Positions 53,566 through 63,423 of a stretch of DNA of 64,000 nt are shown in pieces; position 1 is the first letter of the stretch; each line of letters begins with the position of its first letter. The translations under genes were made by a program, and so were the position numbers. Under the pieces are notes generated by a model, which ran no database searches, was not told the DNA's origin, and saw nothing but the letters and a program-made list of their open reading frames with translations. The stretch comes from Toxorhynchites rutilus septentrionalis (taxonomy: Eukaryota > Arthropoda > Insecta > Diptera > Culicidae), in assembly GCF_029784135.1 (NCBI RefSeq), contig NC_073746.1:145332556-145396555 (forward strand), given 5' to 3'.

Positions 53566-54720
53566 GACGGTTTTGGCAAAATTAAATTTTTAGATAAGTT
53601 GCCAAAATCGATTTTTTGGACGCATGAATAACAGCTAGTTTTTGTTTAACCCCCACAGAATTATGCCAATAGGTATTTAGGATCATGTTTCTGACCCTCG
53701 CATTCGCCGAGTATCATTAGCATATGAACACATATTAGTTTTAGCTATTCCCTTCGAATCAGATGAATTAACCCAATAAAAAATAACGTTTGTATAATTA
53801 GGAGTTGAATATTATACAGCTGTTATTTTGGTCATTTAAAGCAACCCAAATTGGGTCATTATTATAGTGATCATGTAGGGAACTACAAAAAATGCTCGCT
53901 GTTGTCAAAAAATTGATATACGCATACAGAACATTGAATTATTGTTATGGTTTATATGATCATAAAGGGCGAATATTATGCCAAAAGGCCGAATTATAGG
54001 ACTATTGAGATGCTTTCCAATAAGCATTACTAAACATCCTAGCATTGGTGTCGAGGTACAATAGGAACGTAAAGTTGATTTGTATCTGTTTGTTTAGAAA
54101 TGAAACAAACTATGGATCCAGTGGTTGTTTGATGCCAAAACTACTGTGGGAAGCGCTTTAGCGCTCTTCTTGTTTTATGTTAACATTTTTGACATGGCAC
54201 CTTTGAACGTAGGATTTTGTCTTACGGGAAAATATCAGGGGTACAAATTAAAGAAATTTAGATTCTATCGGTTATTCCTCATCCATTTATCGAAAGGTTC
54301 AAGAGATTTTGCACCAATCCACATAATTAATCATATTGGCTCTGAGACGGTCACTAAAACTGATCTAAGAGAAGAAATAGATTTTTTTTGTGTATATACC
54401 ATCACAGCATGGCCAGACAATTTGCAGTACTGGTTGTTCAGGTAGTTGAGAAAATTTAAAGTTTATTGTAGTCGATATTTCAGGATCCTTATTCAGCCTT
54501 GGTGTCTGATCGAGTTAACAGGACCAAATATGATAAATATTATAATTGAAGATAGGGAAGAAGTCTCCTGTCATACTTTTGTATCACCAGCTCGATATTT
54601 TTATCTATGAAATATGTAATCAAAATCTGTTATACAAGTTTTATGTGTGAAGTCCTACAGTTTTCGAGAAATTCGAATAAAATGTGTCAACAATCCTTGA
54701 TAATCGGAGAGTAATTTTTT
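53566..54720. other. No gene called
   Basis: AT-rich. A 106-codon plus-strand frame at 54125-54445 has a hydrophobic start and mixed composition but no family I recognise. It lies next to SINE sequence, so a transposon origin is possible. Confidence 0.35.
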
Positions 54721-54724
54721 TTTT

Positions 54725-55235
54725 AACCCATTTATTTATTTATCAGGCTCATTATCATTTTATCTGTAACAGAGCCGGGTTTTTATCGTGTACATGTACA
54801 TATGTTTATGTTTCTATAAATTGTAAATTACACAGTAGTAGTAGTAGCCATTTAGGCGTCAGGTTTTCTGTTCCTTTACATTATGGTAAATTGCAATGTA
54901 GTAGTCATTTAGGCGTAAGGGTATTCTATCTGTTCTTCCATTGTTCAGCAGACCGGCAGCAACAATGATCAATATCAACAGCGGAGACAGTTGATATTGA
55001 TCATTGTTGGGTTATTTATAGAGCAGCAGCCCGATGTTTCTTGCAGAGCAGAGCAGTTGTATGGATGAATCGACCTTTGTTCCACCGTGGATCGATCTCC
55101 ATAGCTGATGATGGTTGCGTGGACGTAGTTATTCTATAACAACACAAAGATGGTCAATTGAGGGCCCTAAGTTTGAACTCACGATCGATCGCTTAGTAAG
55201 CGAACACGTAACCAAGTGGCTACGAAGACCCCCGT
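54725..55235 (-). mobile_element. Long tRNA-derived SINE-like element
   Basis: On the minus strand the head GTCTTCGTAGCCACTTGGTTACG has an A-box-like TAGCCACTTGG, followed by GATCGTGAGTTCAAACT (B-box-like). The body includes CTTTGTGTTGTTATAGAATAAC and ACGCCTAAATG repeated, and the 3' end is GGCTCTGTTACAGATAAAAT...(AAAT)n. A rearranged relative lies at 39955-40395 and a 3' fragment at 21215-21335. Flanking duplications were not identified. Confidence 0.7.
54961..55008. repeat. Perfect hairpin, 19-bp arms, inside the SINE
   Basis: AACAATGATCAATATCAAC (54961-54979), a 10-nt loop AGCGGAGACA, and the exact complement at 54990-55008. The related SINE at 40 kb lacks the complete hairpin, so it arose in this copy or subfamily. 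Confidence 0.95.
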
Positions 55236-56160
55236 CGGAGAGTCATTGACCGGGGAAGAAAATCACACTGATACAAGCGTAAATCCCACCAAACCAGCAA
55301 TAACTTCGATTGAGAGTCCAGAATTGTATTTTCAACCCATTGCTGTCGATTTTTATTCTGATAAAGTAAAAATCGGGCGAAATCAGTATTATTTCTGAAA
55401 AAATCTAGAAAAAAAACAAGAGCTATGGAAAATATTGTATAGGGTACAAAATTTGAAAATAAGGTAATTTTTCTGAATCCCCATATGGCTCAATATACAA
55501 GCTATGGAGAAAACGTTGGTTTTTACTCCATTCTCAATATGCTTGAGAATGAAAATTTGAAAAAATACTCAAAGTGCGTCTACTATGGTGTTCCACGATA
55601 AATTATTAAAAAAAATCCATCGAAAATGAAAATTTTAAAATTAAAGCCATTTTTTTGGTATTTCGAAATTTTGGATTTTTTCAAATTTATAGATCCATTC
55701 AAACACGATTTTCATTCAAATGCACGTGTTTTTGATTTGTGATTTTATTTTCATAATTTTGTGCGGTACAATGTTTTGGAAGTTTGAAACTTTGGAATTT
55801 TTAAATAAAGTTTTGAGGCACAGTACTGCTTTAAAATGTGTTCGTACGTGTTTTTTTTTTATATTTGAGATTTGTTTTACAATGTTTCAAGGATTGAACA
55901 TTCTATTTTTTTCCTAACGTCTATATTATTTAAAAATTTTCAAATTTAAAAATGGTAAACAATCGCCGCCGCAACATTTGCAGTTGGTAGAACTATATAA
56001 CGTGTTCGCGAAATGCTTCTTGTTTCGACGACATTTTAAGCAAAACTAAGCAAGCATAAACGAAATAAAAAAAAACCTATCAGAAAAAGTAGAGACAGGA
56101 CAGCTAATGCCAAAATTTTAGATGCCACCTATCATGTAATGCGATATCGTCTCATTCAAT
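55236..56160. other. No gene seen
   Basis: AT-rich flank of the LTR element. The last five bases before the LTR (GTGAT, 56161-56165) are its left target duplication. Confidence 0.5.
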
Positions 56161-56165
56161 GTGAT

Positions 56166-57175
56166 TGTGGCTGCAGGGTATCGTGCTGATTACGCTGGAG
56201 GAAAGATCCTCTCTGGAGCCACCAAATGTGGCTGCAGTTCGAGATCGTGCTGATGACACGAAGGGAAAGCCCTTTACTGGACGCTATGTGGTAGGCCAGA
56301 TCACGTAGAGCGCATAACGAGTATGCGCCTACTGGTGCGATCCGGTAGTACCGCGTCACTTGGGAGTTTGGCCGGGCGGAGCCAAGGGAAGGAAAAGGGA
56401 GAGGAAGGGTGGTTGGAATTTCGGATCTTTGGAGGAGGGGTGTTCAATACTTACCAGCGCTTGTTGCGCTGGGATCTGCCGGCGATGATGTCCAGGGTGC
56501 TCCCGATGGTGTCCAGGATGCTCGGGCGATGTCCAGGGTTGTGATACGTTTATGACAAAAAAGAGGGGTTCGGTACTTCGCCACGACGCTCCTACGTCCG
56601 TGGTATGGTTGAGAGTGTCCAGTTGAGAGTGCCTTTATTCTGTTCAAGTTTTCTCTTATATACATTAATTTGTTACAGACATTGCCTTCTTATCTACCCC
56701 AGAAGGGTGTAGCATAAGAGAGAGAAAATTACAATTATTTATTCTAAGCCAGACGGGCGAACGAGGGATGATTATTAACACGCTCGCAGGCGTGTTATCT
56801 TTTCCTCTCCGTTTTATTACTTATTGTCCTAGCTCGGAGATAGGCTCCGTTTATAGCACCCATAGTGCTCTCTTTTTGGGATTTCTCCCGTCCTTCGGTA
56901 TTTACGATCGGAGATAGGCTCTGATCGTAAACACATTACGTCGTTTTGCTTATTTTTGTTTTGTTCTCCTTCCCGGCGGGTTATCGCTGGCCGGAGGAGT
57001 TTTATGATATTTAGGTTTTCAGCTAGCAATAATCGCACTTCGGAAAAACCTCATTAGTTACGATAAAGCCACTGCGCAAGCTATTCTGTGTATTTAGGAT
57101 AGAGCGCGATCTAAGCATCCGCTCTATCGTTCTCGCCATGAATCACGCTCTAAAGGCATGATCCGTGCGGCGACA
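56166..57175 (-). repeat. 3' LTR
   Basis: 1010 bp, TGTGGC...GCGACA as read on the plus strand. Compared by eye with the 5' LTR, the only difference seen is T/C at about 56783 against 62882. It has the same internal 61-bp duplicated end (56166-56226) as the other LTR. Confidence 0.95.
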
Positions 57176-57228
57176 TACCGGCCCTCGTAAATCGCGTAAG
57201 GCAGATTTACCAATTGAGCTACGCCGCA
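57167..57228 (-). other. tRNA-like fold across the 3' UTR / 3' LTR junction
   Basis: On the minus strand GCGGCGTAGCTCAATTGGTA (acceptor half and A-box-like D arm) is followed by an anticodon-arm-like CTGCCTTACGC. CGCCGC, formed by the first bases of the LTR, can pair with GCGGCG. The T arm is missing, so this is not a tRNA gene. The LTR begins inside the stem. Confidence 0.45.
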
Positions 57229-57891
57229 TCTGTTTCTAATAATTTTTTCTTCTATGCTTCTGATGCTGTATCTTTTATTACTGTATAATTCGCAATTGTT
57301 TCATCTTATATTCTTTTTTCAATATTATGTTTTTCTTACATTCAATTTCCTAACCTGAAGTTATACAATGCAATTCGTTTGCTATGAGCGGATGACTTCC
57401 GTTTATTCTTCATACATGGTGTGTTATAAATTCATTCTTTGCTTCGTTACAATTTATTAGCCACTTTGCCTTCAGATTCATTTACAATGCAAATCCTATT
57501 CATTTTAGCTTTGTGTTACACTTCATTTTACTCTCGCAGGAGTATTCAATTTTCAAATTCAATACTTCTTCTATCCATAGAAGAGTCTTCAACTTTATGT
57601 ACTTTAATAGCCATACAACGGCGCCTAATTGCTTCTTTCACTGAACAAATTATATTTTTTACTATTACATTAGACGACATATCTTCTCGTCAGTTTATGC
57701 AACCCTTTGTTGCTTATATTTCTTATTCATTGTCAGATTCCTCATTTTGACTACAATTATTTCATATTCAATTATTTTCTTCTATTTTACATTTTGTGTA
57801 CTTATGGTCTAACAGAGTTTTAAATCACTTTTTCTCTTCAATTCTTCGGCATGCCGCCTTGCTTCATTGAACGTCCCTCCAATGCTTGGTT
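57176..57891 (-). other. 3' UTR of the LTR element
   Basis: AT-rich, noncoding. No long purine tract directly precedes the 3' LTR (sequence there is GAGGGCCGGTA), so the polypurine tract is unclear. Confidence 0.7.
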
Positions 57892-60800
57892 TTAAAGCGC
57901 TGTGTCTTCTAATTGTTGCCGGTTCAATAGGTTGTCCATTCGGATATGGACATCGGGTCCTGCTGTGGCTCTGGATCTGGTGCAGCATCTTCGTCTGCAG
58001 CAACGTAGATAAATGATCCCGATTATAATCATTAGTATGCTTACGAAAAGGGCGGCGTTCCTCCAAAGATACTTCGATTTCGGATGGAAGGGATCCAAAC
58101 TGTTGTACACGGTTATCATAGCGTTGTTATCGTAGGGATTATCGGGCTTCGGCTCCACCACATCTTTTACGGTGTCATTGAATTCGTCCAATAGGTGATC
58201 GGCCACCTGGTATTTAGATTTGAAGTATGTTGCAATCTTCTTGTTCATGCCATTTAAACTTGCATGTATCGTTTTGTTGTTGGATTGTATACGGCAATCT
58301 GGCTGGAGAGTTACTACTGCTGCCTCATAAGGTGGTGACATTACCACGTTGTCGCAATGTATAACTATTGCCTTTGTATCGGATGCATAGTATAAAACGG
58401 TATTAGGAGTGGACAGTGTCTCCATCATAGCGTAAGGCGTGGTTAACAGTTTTGTTGCACATTTGCGGGTACTTGCGATATGCAGTATGACAGCCGCTAC
58501 GCAATCCACTTCCTTACTCAGTTCTGGTTGAACCGTAATTAAATGCGTATCATTCAGTTTTGTTAGTTCGATCGATGGGTAGAAGAAGTCTTGGTTGTGG
58601 CCTACCGCGATGCGATCATGTTCTGTTACAATAATTGAGCCATTCTCAGCCCGTGGGATTGGTATTATCTTAAATACCTCGAACTCAACTTTGTTGATGA
58701 CAACACTCGTCATGGTAATTATGAGGGAGCCGTTGACTACACGCGTGTTGTATTTTACGGCTGATGGGTGATCCAGGACAATGTAACCAGTTGGCAACGC
58801 TTGTGAAATGTTTTTTCTGGTTTGGGCTAGTTCGTCGACGGACAAAGGAAACGTTCGAACTTTCCTATATCTATTCAATGTTCCATCGATAACTTCTCGT
58901 GCCAATATCGTGGTTTCTAACATCGTTGTTCGTAACCTTTGAACCTTATCCGCAGAATATAATTGTTTTAATTGAGTCATGTCTTTGTACAATTTATAGT
59001 ATCTCTCGTTAAGCTGTTCTCCCATTTTGGACGCCTTGGTATTCATTTTTACCATTGACTCCGATATTTGGTGAATTTTTTCGTCTTCATGAACCCTCAT
59101 TGCCTGTAGCTCGTTTTCCATATCGTCGCTACCAAATATTAAGTCCGCCAAAAAACCGAAGAACCCTTTGCTTCGTTTAGTTCTCGTTGTCTGCTTGATC
59201 TCATCAATCGCATCATCGCATAAACGTTCAACAGATGTTGCAATTTGCTCTAGGAGAGAGTCTTCGATGACAAACTCCATGTCTTTCATCGCTACTGTCA
59301 CATTATTCCGTATCGAGTTAATTACTTCAATGTCTTCATCGGGCACTACGTTGGTTTGTATATTCGTTTGCCATATGCCTCTATGTAATAAGCACGTTCC
59401 TTCGTGGTCGAACATTAGACCGTCTTTGTCAACGGGTTTTATGGATATAGCGTTGATCAACGTGAACGACATTACGAACAACATCATTATTTTCAATATA
59501 CGTGAGATGTTGAACCAAGATTTAGAAATGCCTTTTGTTGTAGTCTTATTTCTACGTCTTTTTTTTCGCGTTGATTTTTTTGATTTATCTTCGGTCGAGG
59601 TTATCAGCATTACGTTGTTAGAACTCGCGGTGGTATACTTGTTGACCGGTTCTAAGGGCAAGGGGTTGTCGTTGACTCTTATTGGTTGTCTGATGCTAAA
59701 TTCATCGATTGAGAAGTGCGCAGCCATCATATCTCGTAGTTCTTTATCGTGTTGCAATAGTTCATGATCGTTTTGATAAATTGATCTGACATTACCGAAA
59801 ATAAACCATCCAAGCTTACTTCGGACTGCTATTGGGTCATTGTCACTTCCCCTTCTTGTTTCCATGGCGGTAAGCAAATGGCTTTGATTCAGCCCTATGA
59901 GAATTGTTGGCCTTGCAAGCTCGTAGCTTTCGATCGGAAGGTTTTCCAAATGCGGATATTTTGTAGCCATTGCTTTGTAGTTCATTGTCTGAGTCGGAAG
60001 TTGTAAGTTTTTAATGGTTCTTACACCGTCAAGTCGGTACGACCTTCTGGACGACCCCTGAATGCGAACTTGTACTTTTCTACTGTTCAGCTCGTTTCGA
60101 GACACGTCCTGTGTCCATTTTAATTGTAGTGGTTCTTCTCTGCCGTATAGGTCCAAGGAGTTTGCCATTTCCTCATCTAGCAATGTCAGGGAAGACCCTG
60201 TGTCTAGGAAGGCATATGTATCGACTGAATGCCTTCCGTGTTGAAGTGTTACTGGAATCACCTGGTAGTATATCTCGTTTGCTGAGGACTTGTGAATATT
60301 GCAGTTGGCTTCAAGCGGAACTGTAGCGGACGTATTACGAGGTGTTGGTTCCATGTCTGGATTCGAGTGTAACATTCTGTGGTGGTGCTTGTTACATCCA
60401 CTCAAGCCGCACCTCCTAGATCGTCTGCAATCTTTAACCATATGTCCGGTGCCTAGACATCCGAAACATATTTTACATTGTACTGCCAATCGACATCTTT
60501 TTTGGATGTTGGAGTTCTTAAATTCCGTGCAATCGAAGATTTTATGGTTATTCGAGCAAACCGGACATTTCATGCGTGGCATCTCTTGATGGACATGTAT
60601 CTGGCTTCTAACTGTAGAAGGTAGAGGAGAAGCCATATTCCTCATTATTTTGGCGTGAGGTTTCAGCCAGTTACTCATTTCTTCTAAAGATGGGGCATCA
60701 CCAGTCGTCGTTCTATGGCGTGTCCATTCTATTTGCAGGTTATAAGGTAGTCTCTTAACTAGGTCTTCTATTAACCTCGCATCTAGTAGGTAACCTCTTT

Positions 60801-61749
60801 GATTTATGATCGTCATGTTTGCCACCATATTTTCTAAAGCATCTGACATTTCGATTATTATTGATCTACTTTCTCTTTTAAGCTTCTGTAGATCGTGCAG
60901 TAGTTCCTCATATATGAATTTAGGGTTTCCGAAATTTTCCTCTAGTCTCTCTATTATACTCGGAACATTTTCCGAGTTTATAAATAGTTGCTGCACGCTT
61001 CTAGCTGCGCGTCCTTCAAGGGCAGCTTCAAGTCTGGAGAGATTTTCATGATTGGAAAACGCACATTCTCTCGTGCTGACTTCGTAGATCCTTTTGAATT
61101 TAGCCCAATCTTTGGGCGACCCGCTGAATTTTGGCAAGGGAGTCAAAGCTTGCCTCTTCATTAGAATCGTAAAATCTCCATGCTGTGGAGCTGGCATCAT
61201 TGCACTCTGCTCCCAGCCAATTGATGGACCGGATCTCATTGGTAGTGGTGTTTGAATCGTTGCTCGGTCACGTTGTTGCCCGGAGATATTGATTAGGGGT
61301 TCAGTTGACTGCGCTTGCGCCGGAGAGCATGGTAATTCTGTTTGTCGCTGTGTTGCTATTGTCGTTGCGCCCACGACTAAAGCGTTGAGTGATGCCTGCA
61401 TTGTTACTATTTCCTTTTTTAATGTGGTTATGTTGTTGCGTTCGCTAACATGCATCTCAGCTAGTTGTGTAACTAGATTCGTCAGCTCCTCTATCTGTTT
61501 TTGTTCCCTCGAATTAGTTGAGGGATGAGACGCTGCAGGTGCCTGTGCCTTTCCCTCACTTTCGTTTGTTTTGGTAGGGGAACAAAGCGAGCATACTAAA
61601 TAGGTTTCCTCTTCAGTGGGTGTATGTCCTACACAGGAATGATGATAATTCCTTTTGCACTGTCTGCATTGGACCAGATTGTCTAGTTCAATTTTCTTGC
61701 CACATGCATCACAGCACGGGCGTGATGATCTCGTAAAGCTTGATATCAT
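57892..61749 (-). CDS. Fused Gag-protease-envelope polyprotein of the BEL/Pao-type element
   Basis: One uninterrupted frame of 1285 codons from ATG 61749. Residues 13-57: PHD-like zinc finger (CDAC, CRQC, HHSC, CSLC). About 80-120: coiled-coil-like stretch. About 200-365: DUF1759-type Gag (LPKFSGSPKDWAKF). 395-455: Cys/His knuckles (CPVC, CKIC..GHMVKDC). About 495-655: aspartic protease with FLDTGSS at 514-520. At about 700 the pre-RT linker ends and sequence turns in frame into an envelope-like part: hydrophobic signal segment 753-769, N-glycosylation sites, furin-type RTKR at 856-859 followed by a Gly/Phe-rich fusion-peptide-like segment (862-873), heptad-rich region about 875-950, transmembrane segment about 1231-1248, and a Cys/Arg-rich tail. 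RT, RNase H and integrase (over 1000 residues in relatives) are absent. No stop or frameshift, so it seems translatable. This is an insect endogenous retroviral element; function of the fusion is unknown. Confidence 0.93.
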   Translation of the reverse strand: MISSFTRSSRPCCDACGKKIELDNLVQCRQCKRNYHHSCVGHTPTEEETYLVCSLCSPTKTNESEGKAQAPAASHPSTNSREQKQIEELTNLVTQLAEMHVSERNNITTLKKEIVTMQASLNALVVGATTIATQRQTELPCSPAQAQSTEPLINISGQQRDRATIQTPLPMRSGPSIGWEQSAMMPAPQHGDFTILMKRQALTPLPKFSGSPKDWAKFKRIYEVSTRECAFSNHENLSRLEAALEGRAARSVQQLFINSENVPSIIERLEENFGNPKFIYEELLHDLQKLKRESRSIIIEMSDALENMVANMTIINQRGYLLDARLIEDLVKRLPYNLQIEWTRHRTTTGDAPSLEEMSNWLKPHAKIMRNMASPLPSTVRSQIHVHQEMPRMKCPVCSNNHKIFDCTEFKNSNIQKRCRLAVQCKICFGCLGTGHMVKDCRRSRRCGLSGCNKHHHRMLHSNPDMEPTPRNTSATVPLEANCNIHKSSANEIYYQVIPVTLQHGRHSVDTYAFLDTGSSLTLLDEEMANSLDLYGREEPLQLKWTQDVSRNELNSRKVQVRIQGSSRRSYRLDGVRTIKNLQLPTQTMNYKAMATKYPHLENLPIESYELARPTILIGLNQSHLLTAMETRRGSDNDPIAVRSKLGWFIFGNVRSIYQNDHELLQHDKELRDMMAAHFSIDEFSIRQPIRVNDNPLPLEPVNKYTTASSNNVMLITSTEDKSKKSTRKKRRRNKTTTKGISKSWFNISRILKIMMLFVMSFTLINAISIKPVDKDGLMFDHEGTCLLHRGIWQTNIQTNVVPDEDIEVINSIRNNVTVAMKDMEFVIEDSLLEQIATSVERLCDDAIDEIKQTTRTKRSKGFFGFLADLIFGSDDMENELQAMRVHEDEKIHQISESMVKMNTKASKMGEQLNERYYKLYKDMTQLKQLYSADKVQRLRTTMLETTILAREVIDGTLNRYRKVRTFPLSVDELAQTRKNISQALPTGYIVLDHPSAVKYNTRVVNGSLIITMTSVVINKVEFEVFKIIPIPRAENGSIIVTEHDRIAVGHNQDFFYPSIELTKLNDTHLITVQPELSKEVDCVAAVILHIASTRKCATKLLTTPYAMMETLSTPNTVLYYASDTKAIVIHCDNVVMSPPYEAAVVTLQPDCRIQSNNKTIHASLNGMNKKIATYFKSKYQVADHLLDEFNDTVKDVVEPKPDNPYDNNAMITVYNSLDPFHPKSKYLWRNAALFVSILMIIIGIIYLRCCRRRCCTRSRATAGPDVHIRMDNLLNRQQLEDTAL

Positions 61750-62252
61750 TATTCCTGAGTGAGGAGCCTGGTTGCCGTCACTCGATGTTTAAACTGTGTT
61801 ATAATGCGCAAGTGGCGAGGCGCCTGGTTGCCTTCGCCTTGTCTTAACCAAGCGTGGCGCCTAGTTGCCTACGCTGATTTCAAACGTTGCACAATATTCG
61901 TCTTCCGGCCCTCGTGACCGGATTACAGTTGATGTTGACGAGGCGCCTGGTTGCCTTCGTCCAACTATGCCTGACTGGCGATCGGTCTGTTTATAAAGCT
62001 GGACTTGTTTCAACAAGATGCCGATTTCTACGGCCTAATTTGTCCGTCTTTCAGGACCCAATTTCTGTTTCTTGAAATGCGCAATTTGCCTCTTGGCTAA
62101 ATGGTGATGTCCACAGACAACCTCACCTTGTTCGTCTTTACAAGACCGAACCTCTCCGTTCAACGACGGGCGCAAATCAATTTAACAGGATTCTCAACTC
62201 AACCGAGCGTGTTGTGAGTTCGTACAGTGTCTTTAGGAAAAGACTCCTCTCT
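61750..62252 (-). promoter_or_regulatory. 5' leader with four copies of an AGGCAACCAGGCGCC-type motif
   Basis: Plus-strand copies are GAGGAGCCTGGTTGCCGTC (61761-61779), GCGAGGCGCCTGGTTGCCTT (61815-61838), CGTGGCGCCTAGTTGCCTACG (61853-61873) and ACGAGGCGCCTGGTTGCCTT (61938-61962). Their position between primer site and gag suggests RNA structure or packaging signals, which is an inference. Confidence 0.7.
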
Positions 62253-62264
62253 GGAGCCACCAAA
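62245..62264 (-). other. Primer binding site candidate
   Basis: Directly after the 5' LTR the minus strand reads TTTGGTGGCTCCAGAGAGGA. TGG at the third base fits pairing with a tRNA 3' CCA end. The tRNA species was not identified. Confidence 0.6.
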
Positions 62265-63274
62265 TGTGGCTGCAGGGTATCGTGCTGATTACGCTGGAGG
62301 AAAGATCCTCTCTGGAGCCACCAAATGTGGCTGCAGTTCGAGATCGTGCTGATGACACGAAGGGAAAGCCCTTTACTGGACGCTATGTGGTAGGCCAGAT
62401 CACGTAGAGCGCATAACGAGTATGCGCCTACTGGTGCGATCCGGTAGTACCGCGTCACTTGGGAGTTTGGCCGGGCGGAGCCAAGGGAAGGAAAAGGGAG
62501 AGGAAGGGTGGTTGGAATTTCGGATCTTTGGAGGAGGGGTGTTCAATACTTACCAGCGCTTGTTGCGCTGGGATCTGCCGGCGATGATGTCCAGGGTGCT
62601 CCCGATGGTGTCCAGGATGCTCGGGCGATGTCCAGGGTTGTGATACGTTTATGACAAAAAAGAGGGGTTCGGTACTTCGCCACGACGCTCCTACGTCCGT
62701 GGTATGGTTGAGAGTGTCCAGTTGAGAGTGCCTTTATTCTGTTCAAGTTTTCTCTTATATACATTAATTTGTTACAGACATTGCCTTCTTATCTACCCCA
62801 GAAGGGTGTAGCATAAGAGAGAGAAAATTACAATTATTTATTCTAAGCCAGACGGGCGAACGAGGGATGATTATTAACACGCTCGCAGGCGTGTTATCCT
62901 TTCCTCTCCGTTTTATTACTTATTGTCCTAGCTCGGAGATAGGCTCCGTTTATAGCACCCATAGTGCTCTCTTTTTGGGATTTCTCCCGTCCTTCGGTAT
63001 TTACGATCGGAGATAGGCTCTGATCGTAAACACATTACGTCGTTTTGCTTATTTTTGTTTTGTTCTCCTTCCCGGCGGGTTATCGCTGGCCGGAGGAGTT
63101 TTATGATATTTAGGTTTTCAGCTAGCAATAATCGCACTTCGGAAAAACCTCATTAGTTACGATAAAGCCACTGCGCAAGCTATTCTGTGTATTTAGGATA
63201 GAGCGCGATCTAAGCATCCGCTCTATCGTTCTCGCCATGAATCACGCTCTAAAGGCATGATCCGTGCGGCGACA
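62265..63274 (-). repeat. 5' LTR
   Basis: 1010 bp, nearly identical to the 3' LTR. Flanked on the right by GTGAT (63275-63279), the partner of 56161-56165. Confidence 0.95.
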
Positions 63275-63423
63275 GTGATAGATGTAATTCTACACCATTT
63301 AATGTCCTTGCACTATCCACACTATCTGCAATATCCTTTTTTGTCAATATTTTGACAATTTTTCTTATCATCTGTGTAAGTAATATGTAACCGATTAAGG
63401 AGTGTATCGAAAAGTAGTCTTAA

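Larger units (their letters stand above)
56166..63274 (-). mobile_element. BEL/Pao-type LTR element with env, pol-deleted, young
   Basis: 7109 bp bounded by direct 1010-bp LTRs (56166-57175, 62265-63274) that start TGT and end ACA and differ at one position by eye. GTGAT is duplicated at 56161-56165 and 63275-63279. Going 5' to 3' on the minus strand: 5' LTR, primer site, 515-bp leader with repeated motifs, one 1285-codon frame (gag, protease, envelope), 716-bp 3' UTR, 3' LTR. DUF1759-type gag and the A17-like protease place it in BEL/Pao. Reverse transcriptase, RNase H and integrase are absent, so it would need enzymes from relatives. Confidence 0.94.

Noticed and set aside
53232..53579. 115-codon minus-strand frame rich in Ile/Tyr/Leu/Phe
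   Set aside because: It is a translation of the heptanucleotide array, not a gene.
56323..57038. Short frames within the LTRs (also at 62422-63137)
   Set aside because: They occur identically in both LTRs, are short, on mixed strands and without domains.
57167..57228. Possible tRNA gene on the minus strand
   Set aside because: No T arm or proper B box, and the 3' strand belongs to the LTR; reported only as a tRNA-like fold.
57176..57891. Searched for leftover reverse transcriptase or integrase in the 3' UTR
   Set aside because: No YVDD-like, HHCC or DDE blocks were found; the segment is AT-rich and noncoding, supporting loss of pol.
59168..59767. 199-codon plus-strand frame
   Set aside because: It is the antisense of the gag-env frame; composition mirrors the sense coding strand and no start context or domain is present.
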